5,239 nucleotides of DNA from Oxalobacteraceae bacterium (GTDB lineage: Bacteria; Pseudomonadota; Gammaproteobacteria; Burkholderiales; Burkholderiaceae_D), in assembly GCA_947446335.1 (NCBI GenBank), contig CANFGA010000266.1, positions 1 through 5,239 on the forward strand, in the 5' to 3' direction. Position numbers and translations under genes: made by a program. Under the pieces are notes generated by a model. That model was not told the origin of the DNA. It did not search any database and worked only from the letters and a program-made list of their open reading frames with translations. Shown one piece after another: positions 1-5,239 of the stretch; the first letter of the stretch is position 1; each line of letters starts with the position of its first letter.

Positions 1-1432
1 CTTGCGCACTTTCGACCACGCCGCTTTGCATCATGCGCTCTTGCGCAGCCGCTCGGTCTACTGCGTCTTCATTTACGATGAAGACATACTGGCGCACTTG
101 CCGCGCGTTGACCGCCGCGTCGAATTCATTCACGCCTGCATCGCGGAACTGGCGCAGGAATTGGCACAGCTGGGCGGTCAATTGATCGTGCGCCACGCAC
201 ATTCGGTCGCGGCGATCGTGCAACTGGCCGACGAACTCGGCGTCGATGCCGTCTTCGCCAACCACGATTACGAACCACAAGCGATCGCGCGCGATGAGGC
301 CGTGGCCGAGGCGCTGCGCGCAAGCGGGCGGCAATGGCTGAGCTTCAAGGATCAGGTGATCTTTGAAAAAGACGAAGTCTTGACCTTGTCGGACAAGCCT
401 TTTTCCGTGTTCACGCCCTACAAGAACGCGTGGCTGAAAAAAATGCATGCGGATCCATCGGTGCTGGCGCCCTTCGATATCGAGTCCCATGTCCAACGCC
501 TGGCGCCACCGATACCGCAGGCGCCGCTGCCAACGCTGGGCGAACTCGGCTTCGAGCAAACCAATCTGGCCGAACTGGCGATTCCCACAGGCATGGCAGG
601 CGCGAACCGGCTGTTCGAAGACTTCTTGCCGCGCATCGCCAACTACGGCACCGCGCGCGATTTTCCGGCCTTGAAAGGGCCGTCGTATCTGTCGCTGCAC
701 CTGCGCTTTGGCACGCTGTCGGTGCGCCACCTGGTGCGCACGGTGGTGCAATTGATGGCCAATGGCGCCGGCGGTGCCGGCGCGCCGGTCTGGCTGGCTG
801 AATTGATCTGGCGCGAGTTTTATCAGATGATCTTGTATCAGCATCCGCGCGTGGTCAATGGCGCATTCAAGCCCGCCTATGACGCGATCGAGTGGGAAAG
901 CGGGCCCAAGGCCGATGAGGCATTTGCAGCTTGGTGCCAAGGGCGCACCGGCTATCCGCTGGTCGATGCAGCGATGGCGCAACTGAACCGGACCGGCTAC
1001 ATGCACAACCGCTTGCGCATGGTTACTGCCTGCTTCCTGATCAAGGATCTGGGCATCGACTGGCGCCGCGGCGAGCGCTATTTTGCCCAGCATTTGAACG
1101 ACTTCGAGCTGGCATCGAACAATGGCGGCTGGCAATGGGCATCCTCGTCCGGCTGCGATGCTCAGCCGTATTTCCGCATTTTCAACCCGCTGACGCAATC
1201 GGAAAAATTCGATGGCGCCGGGCGTTTCATCCGGCGCTACCTGCCGCAACTGGCCGCGCTGGGCGACAAGGAAATCCACGCGCCGTGGCTGGTGCCGACC
1301 ATGCTGCTGGACCAGAAAAAAATATCCCTGGGACGCGATTATCCGCACCCGATCGTGCAGCACGATGTCGCGCGCAAGGAAACGCTGGCGCGCTACGCCG
1401 TCGTCAAGGTCGCAGGCCCCGGCGATCTGTAG
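1..1432 (+). CDS. phr: Class I CPD deoxyribodipyrimidine photolyase (5'-truncated by window edge)
   Basis: This flavoprotein uses near-UV/blue light to split cyclobutane pyrimidine dimers in DNA. The frame is open from base 2 and the first visible residues, LRTFDHAAL, match the RRDLR-x-x-D motif near the photolyase N-terminus, so roughly ten codons lie upstream of the window. Counting from that Leu, 476 residues are visible. The N-terminal alpha/beta antenna domain spans about 1-130, and FSVFTPYKNAWLK (134-146) begins the linker. The helical FAD domain covers about 200-460. FAD and substrate motifs are GYPLVDAAM (317-325), MHNRLRM (334-340), and NNGGWQWASS (373-382) followed by DAQPYFRIFNP. 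Positions equivalent to the E. coli electron-transfer Trp triad are present (W298, W354, W377), as is the Asn facing flavin N5 (N373). I therefore call a photolyase rather than a cryptochrome, and expect it to be active. It converges with the ChpA-like gene, stop codons one base apart. Regulation cannot be seen because the promoter is outside. Confidence 0.96.
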   Translation, partial: LRTFDHAALHHALLRSRSVYCVFIYDEDILAHLPRVDRRVEFIHACIAELAQELAQLGGQLIVRHAHSVAAIVQLADELGVDAVFANHDYEPQAIARDEAVAEALRASGRQWLSFKDQVIFEKDEVLTLSDKPFSVFTPYKNAWLKKMHADPSVLAPFDIESHVQRLAPPIPQAPLPTLGELGFEQTNLAELAIPTGMAGANRLFEDFLPRIANYGTARDFPALKGPSYLSLHLRFGTLSVRHLVRTVVQLMANGAGGAGAPVWLAELIWREFYQMILYQHPRVVNGAFKPAYDAIEWESGPKADEAFAAWCQGRTGYPLVDAAMAQLNRTGYMHNRLRMVTACFLIKDLGIDWRRGERYFAQHLNDFELASNNGGWQWASSSGCDAQPYFRIFNPLTQSEKFDGAGRFIRRYLPQLAALGDKEIHAPWLVPTMLLDQKKISLGRDYPHPIVQHDVARKETLARYAVVKVAGPGDL

Positions 1433-1433
1433 C

Positions 1434-3434
1434 TCAAGGCGCCAGCGCGCCGTTGGCGCCTTGCATGGTGCGCCCCGCGCGCAAGGCGCGGCCGGTCGGT
1501 GCCAGTCGCACCAGCGCCAGGTCGCTCTGCAGCGCGCGCGTCCAGCTGGCCTGCTGTTGCAAATGGCGGCTGCCGATCTCGACACCGTGCATCAAGTTGC
1601 GATGCACGCTGGCGACGTCGCTGACGCTGTCGGCCATGATGCGCGTCAATTCCTGCAAGCGGGCGCAGCGGTCGAACTCGATCGGATCGAATTGGCCGGC
1701 GTTGGCAATCGCCATGCGCGCAGCGATCTGGGCCTCGGCTTGCATTTCGACATCGCGCAACTGGCGCCGCAAGCGGCTCAGACTGGTCGAAAAATCGGAT
1801 AGCGTGGCGCGCAGCGTAACCACATCCTGTTCCAGACTGACGCGCGTGCTCGATACGGCGCCGGCCTGGCGCGCGATGCGGCCCAGGATATCGGCGCGCA
1901 CCCGCAGCAGCGCCACTCTGGGCGGTGCATCAAGCGATGGCTGCGCCGCGTCAAGCGCTTCGACCGGCGCCAGCTCGGGCGCCGGCGCAGCCGTGCGCGG
2001 GGTCGTTTGCAACTGGACGCGCAATTGCTGCAGCGCGGCGAGCAACTCGCTCTGCCCGGCCGGCAAGTCGCCCAGCGCAAAATGGTGCAGCATCAGCTTG
2101 CTGCATTCGAGCACGCGCTCCAACAGGGAACGCTGCGTCAGGCTCAACACCAGTGCCGGCGCTGCGCGTGCGCGCGCGCCATGCAGCGCCATTTCCAGCG
2201 CTTGCGCCAATTGCCGCATGGCATGAAAACCGATCGCGCCCGAGGTCTCGGCCAGCGTGCGCGCAGCCAGCAATGCCGGACCGCTGGCAGCGCGTTGCGG
2301 TTCATGGCACCACTCGCCGAAATCCTGGGTCAGCAAGCGCAGCAACAAGTCGGCGCCGGGCAGATAGGCGCGGTGCGCAGCCACGCTGATGGCCAGCTTG
2401 CCGATCTGTAGCATCGGTTCGGCCTGCGCCGCGCCTGCCGCCGGCAGCAGCGGAAAACCGATCACGTTGGAAGGCCACGCTGCGCCATCCTCATCGGCAG
2501 AAACGGATACCGGGCGCTCATAGCGCCTGGCCTCGAAATCCGGCGGCACCATCCCTGCGAGCCGGTAGCCGCACAGCAATTGCTGGACGATGCCCTGCCC
2601 TGCCGGCGGCGCATGGGCTGCGATGAAAAACAGCGCATCGCGCAGCATGGCTTCGGGCAACTCGCTGCCGCCCTGGCTCTGGCGCCGCATCTGCAAATTG
2701 ATCAAACCAAACAATTGCTTCACGTATAAGCTGCGCACCAGTTGGCCACCGGCGACCAGCTCGGCGAAACCTTGCAAAGCGCACCAGAAGGTGCGCGCCG
2801 CGGCATCCGCCTGGGCCTGCGCCACTTGCGCGACGACATCGCGCAATACGCCCGCATGCACGGTCGTCATCGTGTCCTCTTTCATGAAGGACAACAGCGA
2901 TTTTTCAAAGCGCTGGCGCCAGGCCGGATAATCCGCCGCGATCGGTTCAAGCGCAGGTTCGATGACGACCGCCAGCGTCAGATCGGGAAAAAACAAGTCA
3001 GCCGGATGGATCCGTGCGCTGCCGAGCAACGCCAGCACTGGCTGGTAATAAGGAAACAGCCGCACCGGCTGGACCGGTGCGCTTGAGGCATCAAGCTGCT
3101 GCACATGGTCGCCCAGCGCCTGCACCAGGTCGAGCACCGTTTGCCCATGCGCGGCGCTGTAATCGAGCGTGCCATCGGTAAAGCGCTGCAGCGCCAGCGC
3201 CACCGCATCCAGCAGCAACCCGGCGCCGTCGACCGTTTGCAGCGCGCCAGCGGCTTGCTGCAGATGGCTTTGAGCTTGCTGCAGCAAGCCGGCGCGCAGT
3301 GCCAAGGTGCCAGCGAGCGCATCCGTCAAGGCGCCGCCGGCGTGCTCCAGCGCAGCGAGCACAGCGACCAGCGCGCCCGGCGCGCGCGCGGCAGGAAGAA
3401 GGGAACTGCGCTGCACATCTGTAAAGTCGGTCAT
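1434..3434 (-). CDS. Kinase-less ChpA/PilL-like N-terminal protein (Hpt-like domains only)
   Basis: This 666-residue protein matches the N-terminal part of ChpA/PilL, the very large hybrid histidine kinase of the Chp system that controls type IV pilus twitching and cAMP. Recognisable blocks occur in ChpA order: a first Hpt-like helical bundle (about 25-115) with AAGALQTVDGAG; VRLFPYY (124-130) and RIHPADLFFPDL (141-152); a middle helical domain with NLQMRR (246-251) and LRDALFFIA (264-272); a second Hpt-like bundle (about 360-475) with ARTLAETSGAIGF; and a pre-kinase segment with RADILGRI (513-520), LRRQLRDVEMQAEAQI (555-570), FDPIEFDR (582-589) and LQELTRIMADSVSDVASV (593-610). It ends soon after, so HATPase, CheW-like and receiver domains are absent. 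Neither Hpt-like bundle has its phospho-accepting His. No signal peptide or membrane segment is seen, so it should be cytoplasmic. The ATG has GAGG five bases upstream. The frame is long, intact and uses typical codons. Family assignment is from memory of motifs; function is unknown. A FimL-like scaffold or a relic are the main options. Confidence 0.85.
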   Translation of the reverse strand: MTDFTDVQRSSLLPAARAPGALVAVLAALEHAGGALTDALAGTLALRAGLLQQAQSHLQQAAGALQTVDGAGLLLDAVALALQRFTDGTLDYSAAHGQTVLDLVQALGDHVQQLDASSAPVQPVRLFPYYQPVLALLGSARIHPADLFFPDLTLAVVIEPALEPIAADYPAWRQRFEKSLLSFMKEDTMTTVHAGVLRDVVAQVAQAQADAAARTFWCALQGFAELVAGGQLVRSLYVKQLFGLINLQMRRQSQGGSELPEAMLRDALFFIAAHAPPAGQGIVQQLLCGYRLAGMVPPDFEARRYERPVSVSADEDGAAWPSNVIGFPLLPAAGAAQAEPMLQIGKLAISVAAHRAYLPGADLLLRLLTQDFGEWCHEPQRAASGPALLAARTLAETSGAIGFHAMRQLAQALEMALHGARARAAPALVLSLTQRSLLERVLECSKLMLHHFALGDLPAGQSELLAALQQLRVQLQTTPRTAAPAPELAPVEALDAAQPSLDAPPRVALLRVRADILGRIARQAGAVSSTRVSLEQDVVTLRATLSDFSTSLSRLRRQLRDVEMQAEAQIAARMAIANAGQFDPIEFDRCARLQELTRIMADSVSDVASVHRNLMHGVEIGSRHLQQQASWTRALQSDLALVRLAPTGRALRAGRTMQGANGALAP
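1435..1463. terminator. Bidirectional hairpin at phr / ChpA-like convergent junction
   Basis: CAAGGCGCCA (1435-1444) and TGGCGCCTTG (1454-1463) are a perfect 10-bp inverted repeat. The nine-base centre can add two more G-C pairs around a CGC loop, allowing a G-T wobble. It begins two bases after the phr stop and extends inside the end of the ChpA-like gene, covering codons 658-666 and part of its TGA. The stem is symmetric, so it would form in transcripts from both strands. Neither side is followed by a T-run, so it may terminate weakly, act with Rho, or protect 3' ends. The inverted repeat is seen directly; the terminator role is inferred from position. Confidence 0.55.
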
Positions 3435-3439
3435 GCTTG

Positions 3440-3443
3440 CCTC
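3440..3443 (-). promoter_or_regulatory. Ribosome binding site of ChpA-like gene
   Basis: GAGG on the - strand lies five bases before the ATG at 3434. It supports this start and shows that the gene keeps a working translation signal of its own despite missing its C-terminal domains. Confidence 0.65.
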
Positions 3444-3454
3444 GTCGATTCAAA

Positions 3455-3472
3455 TGCAGCGCAGACGCTGCA
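3455..3472 (-). other. Short hairpin between rubredoxin and ChpA-like gene
   Basis: TGCAGCG (3455-3461) and CGCTGCA (3466-3472) form a 7-bp perfect stem with a four-base loop, in the 57-bp gap. Read on the - strand it is followed only by ATTTG-like sequence after the stem, not a true T-run. It could be a weak attenuator or an RNA-stability element that lowers ChpA-like expression relative to rubredoxin. It could also be a leftover rubredoxin terminator. A short stem of this kind can arise by chance in GC-rich DNA. Confidence 0.3.
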
Positions 3473-3491
3473 GCAGACTGTCGGGTAACCG

Positions 3492-3683
3492 TTACAACAC
3501 CACCATCTCGAAGTCATCCTTGCGCGCGCCGCATTCCGGGCAAGTCCAGTTCATCGGCACATCTTCCCAACGCGTACCGGGTGCAATCTGCTCGTCGGGC
3601 AAGCCGGCTGCCTCGTCATAGACCCAGCCGCAAATGAGACACATCCACGTACGGTATTGCTGCGTTGTTTGCTGACTGCTCAC
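3492..3683 (-). CDS. Rubredoxin
   Basis: This is a small cytoplasmic iron protein of 63 residues that carries one electron on a single Fe(Cys)4 centre. The two metal-binding knuckles are intact: C15-L-I-C18-G-W-V-Y and C48-P-E-C51-G. The core also has the usual aromatic residues (W13, Y22, W39, W46, F58) and the loop DEQIAPGTRWEDVP (30-43). Length is normal for a single-domain rubredoxin with a short N-terminal extension. The start is GTG at 3683, supported by AGGTGG six bases upstream; no ATG gives a better N-terminus. It is the first gene of a probable two-gene - strand unit with the ChpA-like gene 57 bp downstream, and is divergent from the thiD-like gene. In related betaproteobacteria, as I recall, rubredoxin sits at the head of the pilG-to-chpA array. 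The electron partner cannot be told from this window. Confidence 0.96.
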   Translation of the reverse strand: MSSQQTTQQYRTWMCLICGWVYDEAAGLPDEQIAPGTRWEDVPMNWTCPECGARKDDFEMVVL

Positions 3684-3736
3684 GTTGTCCCACCTATCAA
3701 GTAAAATGCTGAATTAGGCATATTAATCTACCAGCC
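3684..3736. promoter_or_regulatory. Divergent intergenic region (rubredoxin / thiD-like)
   Basis: These 53 bp are visibly AT-richer than the flanking genes and must hold, or overlap, the promoters of both units. TAAAAT (3702-3707) is a candidate -10 for the + strand, but no convincing -35 lies 16-18 bases upstream. The space is too small for a TPP riboswitch, which is about 100 bases long, and no such fold is apparent. No inverted repeat that would suggest a specific operator was found. Confidence 0.55.
3690..3695 (-). promoter_or_regulatory. Ribosome binding site of rubredoxin (decides GTG start)
   Basis: AGGTGG on the - strand lies six bases upstream of the GTG at 3683. This strong Shine-Dalgarno match justifies the non-ATG start and the nine residues before the conserved rubredoxin core. 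Confidence 0.75.
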
Positions 3737-3748
3737 GTGCAAAACCAA
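3720..3748 (-). promoter_or_regulatory. Possible sigma-70 promoter for rubredoxin / ChpA-like unit
   Basis: On the - strand, TTGGTT (3748-3743) is separated by exactly 17 bases from TAATAT (3725-3720). The -35 matches the TTGACA consensus only at its first three bases and the -10 matches TATAAT at four. The spacing is ideal and the predicted transcript would have a leader of about 30 bases. The -35 overlaps the first codons of the divergent thiD-like gene, so the two units could interfere with each other. Consensus matches of this quality are weak evidence on their own. Confidence 0.35.
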
Positions 3749-4636
3749 ACTTCTCCACTGATACTCTGCTTCGGCGTCTCCGATCCGGTCGGCGCAATCG
3801 GCATCCAGGCCGACCTGGCCACCTTTTCCGCTCTAGGCAGCCATGGCTTGTCGGTCACCACCGCGTTGCTGATCTGCGACAGTGCGCGCATCGAAGCGAC
3901 TCAGGAGATCGAACCAGGCTGGGTTTCGGACCAGGCCAGGGTGCTGCTGGAAGACATGGAAATCGCCGCGATCAAGATCGGTGCGCTGGGCGGCATCGAA
4001 CATGTGACGGCGATCGCCGAAATCGTGTCCGACTATCCCGACGTGCCCCTGATCCTCGATCCATTCATCTCGTCGTTGCCGGAACAGGGCCAGGACAGTG
4101 CCGACATGCTGATGGCGCTGCGCCAGTTGCTGATCCCGCAAGCGACGCTGCTGATGCTGTCCCAGGTCGAACTCGAGCGCCTGGCAGAAACCTGGCGCGA
4201 TGACGAAGATGGCAGCGACGGCAGCGACGGCAGCGACGCAGATACGCTGCAAGACGATGTCACTCACTTGCTGGACCTGGGTTGCCAATTCGTGCTCTTG
4301 ACCGGCACCCCGGCGCAGCATGGCGGCGCGACCGGCATCAAGGCCAGCGCCAATACCTTGTATGGCAGCGAAGGCATCGTGCGCCACGACAGCTGGCAGC
4401 ATTTGACCGGCCCTTTCGTGGGCGCCGGCAGTACCTTGTCGGCAGCGATTGCGGCCCTGATGGCGCGCGGCATCGACGCGTCCGACGCAGTGCTGCAGGC
4501 GCAGCAATATACGGCGGGAACGCTGCTCCATGCGCAGCGCTTGGGCATGGGAAAACTGGTGCCGAACCGGTTTTTCCTGTGGCACGCGGCCCACGACGAC
4601 ACCGATGACGCTGACGACAGCGACACCCCAGCCTGA
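3737..4636 (+). CDS. ThiD-family protein (HMP/HMP-P kinase-like, atypical active site)
   Basis: The protein (299 residues) has the ribokinase-like fold of ThiD, which phosphorylates hydroxymethylpyrimidine and its monophosphate for thiamine synthesis. The N-terminal block [20 protein letters not shown] (15-34) matches the ThiD substrate loop, LILDPF (105-110) the central strand, and [13 protein letters not shown] (229-241) the anion hole. Several key positions differ from canonical ThiD as I know it: V18 replaces the Ser/Gly of the DPSGGAG loop, the M-x-x-KSG block after LDP reads ISSLPEQ, the TPN block reads LSQ, and the catalytic Cys of GTGC is S232. Acidic, Gly/Ser/Asp-rich inserts lie at 155-174 and 286-297. 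The GTG start is forced: an in-frame TGA lies 27 bases upstream with no other start between, and no good Shine-Dalgarno is seen. It is followed 52 bp later by hemL, probably in one operon. Annotation pipelines would call it thiD; a different substrate, or loss of kinase activity, is possible. Confidence 0.86.
   Translation: MQNQTSPLILCFGVSDPVGAIGIQADLATFSALGSHGLSVTTALLICDSARIEATQEIEPGWVSDQARVLLEDMEIAAIKIGALGGIEHVTAIAEIVSDYPDVPLILDPFISSLPEQGQDSADMLMALRQLLIPQATLLMLSQVELERLAETWRDDEDGSDGSDGSDADTLQDDVTHLLDLGCQFVLLTGTPAQHGGATGIKASANTLYGSEGIVRHDSWQHLTGPFVGAGSTLSAAIAALMARGIDASDAVLQAQQYTAGTLLHAQRLGMGKLVPNRFFLWHAAHDDTDDADDSDTPA
4211..4237 (+). repeat. Three perfect 9-bp tandem repeats (GGCAGCGAC)3 inside thiD-like gene
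   Basis: Three identical copies of GGCAGCGAC run head to tail and encode Gly-Ser-Asp three times (residues 159-167) within an acidic insert. The unit is a multiple of three, so gain or loss of copies would change loop length without shifting the frame. Identity at the DNA level, including third positions, suggests recent expansion by slippage. Confidence 0.9.
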
Positions 4637-4675
4637 CTGCGGCCTCAAGCCGTTGCCAGGATCACCATCACCCTC

Positions 4676-4680
4676 AGGGA
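4676..4680 (+). promoter_or_regulatory. Ribosome binding site of hemL
   Basis: AGGGA lies eight bases before the ATG at 4689, in the 52-bp gap after the thiD-like stop. It fixes the hemL start. Confidence 0.7.
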
Positions 4681-4688
4681 TAGCAAAC

Positions 4689-5239
4689 ATGACATCGACC
4701 TCCAACAACGACACGCTGTTCGCACGCGCCCAGAAAACCACGCCCGGCGGCGTCAACTCGCCGGTGCGCGCCTTCCGCTCGGTCGGCGGCACGCCGCGCT
4801 TCATCACGCGCGCGGAAGGCCCGTATTTCTGGGATGCCGACGACAAGCGCTACATCGATTACATTGGTTCCTGGGGCCCGGCCATCGTCGGCCACGCCCA
4901 TCCGGAAGTGGTCAAGGCGGTGCAGGATGCGGCCGCGCGCGGCTTGAGCTTCGGCGCGCCGACGCTGGGTGAGATCGAGATGGCCGAGGAAATTTGCAAG
5001 CTGGTGCCCTCGATCGAGCAACTGCGCCTGGTCTCGTCGGGCACCGAAGCGACGATGAGCGCGCTGCGTCTGGCGCGCGGCGCCACCGGGCGCGACCGCA
5101 TCATCAAGTTCGAAGGCTGCTACCACGGCCACGCCGATTCGCTGCTGGTGAAAGCGGGCAGCGGTCTGCTGACCTTCGGCAATCCGACCTCGGCCGGCGT
5201 GCCCGAAGACTTCGTCAAGCACACCTTGGTGCTCGACTA
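4689..5239 (+). CDS. hemL: Glutamate-1-semialdehyde 2,1-aminomutase (3'-truncated by window edge)
   Basis: This PLP enzyme converts glutamate-1-semialdehyde to 5-aminolevulinate, the second dedicated step of the C5 route to heme and other tetrapyrroles. It is a class III aminotransferase-fold protein acting in the cytoplasm. The visible 183 complete codons are a little under half of the usual length near 425-430 residues. The N-terminal signature is [12 protein letters not shown] (18-29). Also present are [15 protein letters not shown] (58-72), the PLP phosphate-binding loop [16 protein letters not shown] (116-131), and [19 protein letters not shown] (141-159), whose Tyr-His stacks over the cofactor region. 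The Schiff-base Lys lies beyond the window. The ATG start has AGGGA eight bases upstream. No terminator is seen between it and the thiD-like gene, so co-transcription is likely. It is not flagged as odd in any visible residue. Confidence 0.97.
   Translation, partial: MTSTSNNDTLFARAQKTTPGGVNSPVRAFRSVGGTPRFITRAEGPYFWDADDKRYIDYIGSWGPAIVGHAHPEVVKAVQDAAARGLSFGAPTLGEIEMAEEICKLVPSIEQLRLVSSGTEATMSALRLARGATGRDRIIKFEGCYHGHADSLLVKAGSGLLTFGNPTSAGVPEDFVKHTLVLD

Noticed and set aside
764..786. Strong inverted repeat (GCGCCGGC / GCCGGCGC, 3-base loop) inside phr
   Set aside because: It encodes the Gly/Ala linker NGAGGAGAP in mid gene. The symmetry follows from alternating GGC/GCC codons, and there is no reason for a terminator there.
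931..2226. Long + strand open frame of 431 codons bridging the phr end and the ChpA-like gene
   Set aside because: It overlaps phr in another frame and is antisense to the ChpA-like gene. It is rich in Arg, Ala and Ser with no recognisable motif, as expected for a shadow frame in GC-rich DNA.
3253..3289. Direct repeat of GCTTGCTGCAG and a perfect 16-bp palindrome GCTTGCTGCAGCAAGC
   Set aside because: It lies inside the ChpA-like gene, where Leu-Gln-Gln-Ala repeats in a helix (LLQQAQ, LQQAA) produce CTGCTGCAG-type sequence. An operator far inside a coding region is unlikely.
3684..3736. TPP riboswitch or thi-box upstream of the thiD-like gene
   Set aside because: Only 53 bp are available and no conserved TPP aptamer sequence is visible.
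4637..4688. Possible terminator between the thiD-like gene and hemL (CGGC ... GCCG)
   Set aside because: The stem is only four to five pairs and no T-run follows, so it is better treated as an operon gap.
3833..4846. 337-codon - strand open frame opposite the thiD-like gene and hemL start
   Set aside because: It is antisense to two well-supported genes and crosses their intergenic gap. Its composition is shadow-like, with Arg-, Gln- and His-rich runs and no domain.
4674..5222. 182-codon - strand open frame opposite hemL
   Set aside because: hemL on the + strand is unmistakable over the same bases; this is its antisense shadow.

Overview
The window is GC-rich, tightly packed DNA that reads as a chromosomal stretch of a betaproteobacterium. 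The best guess is Burkholderiales, probably the Oxalobacteraceae neighbourhood (Massilia, Janthinobacterium, Herbaspirillum and relatives). This rests on the type of ChpA-like sequence, on the divergent rubredoxin / thiD-like / hemL arrangement, and on codon use strongly biased to G or C in third positions. It is inferred from remembered family patterns; no database search was run.

Layout. (1) 1-1432, + strand: a class I CPD photolyase (phr) whose first few codons lie off the left edge. (2) 1434-3434, - strand: a 666-residue protein that matches the N-terminal part of the type IV pilus chemosensory kinase ChpA/PilL. It ends where the ATPase, CheW-like and receiver domains should begin. Its stop codon lies one base from the phr stop, and a perfect 10-bp-stem hairpin covers the junction. 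(3) 3492-3683, - strand: a complete small rubredoxin, 57 bp upstream of the ChpA-like gene and probably co-transcribed with it. (4) 3684-3736: a 53-bp divergent promoter region. (5) 3737-4636, + strand: a ThiD-family (HMP kinase-like, ribokinase fold) protein with several substituted active-site positions and acidic low-complexity inserts. (6) 4689 to the right edge, + strand: the first 183 complete codons of hemL (glutamate-1-semialdehyde aminomutase, tetrapyrrole synthesis).

How it fits together. The + strand unit thiD-like/hemL and the - strand unit rubredoxin/ChpA-like fire away from the shared 53-bp region. phr converges on the latter from the far side. As I recall, related Burkholderiales have the order hemL, thiD, rubredoxin, pilG, pilH, pilI, pilJ, chpA. 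If so, this genome has kept both ends of that array and lost pilGHIJ and the catalytic two thirds of chpA. What remains is a long intact frame without a kinase domain and without the two phospho-accepting histidines I would expect. It resembles in concept Pseudomonas FimL, a non-catalytic ChpA-N-terminus homologue. Whether it is a functional scaffold or a decaying relic is the main open question.

There is no gene-free stretch over 300 bp. I saw no RNA gene, insertion sequence, CRISPR array or replication origin.
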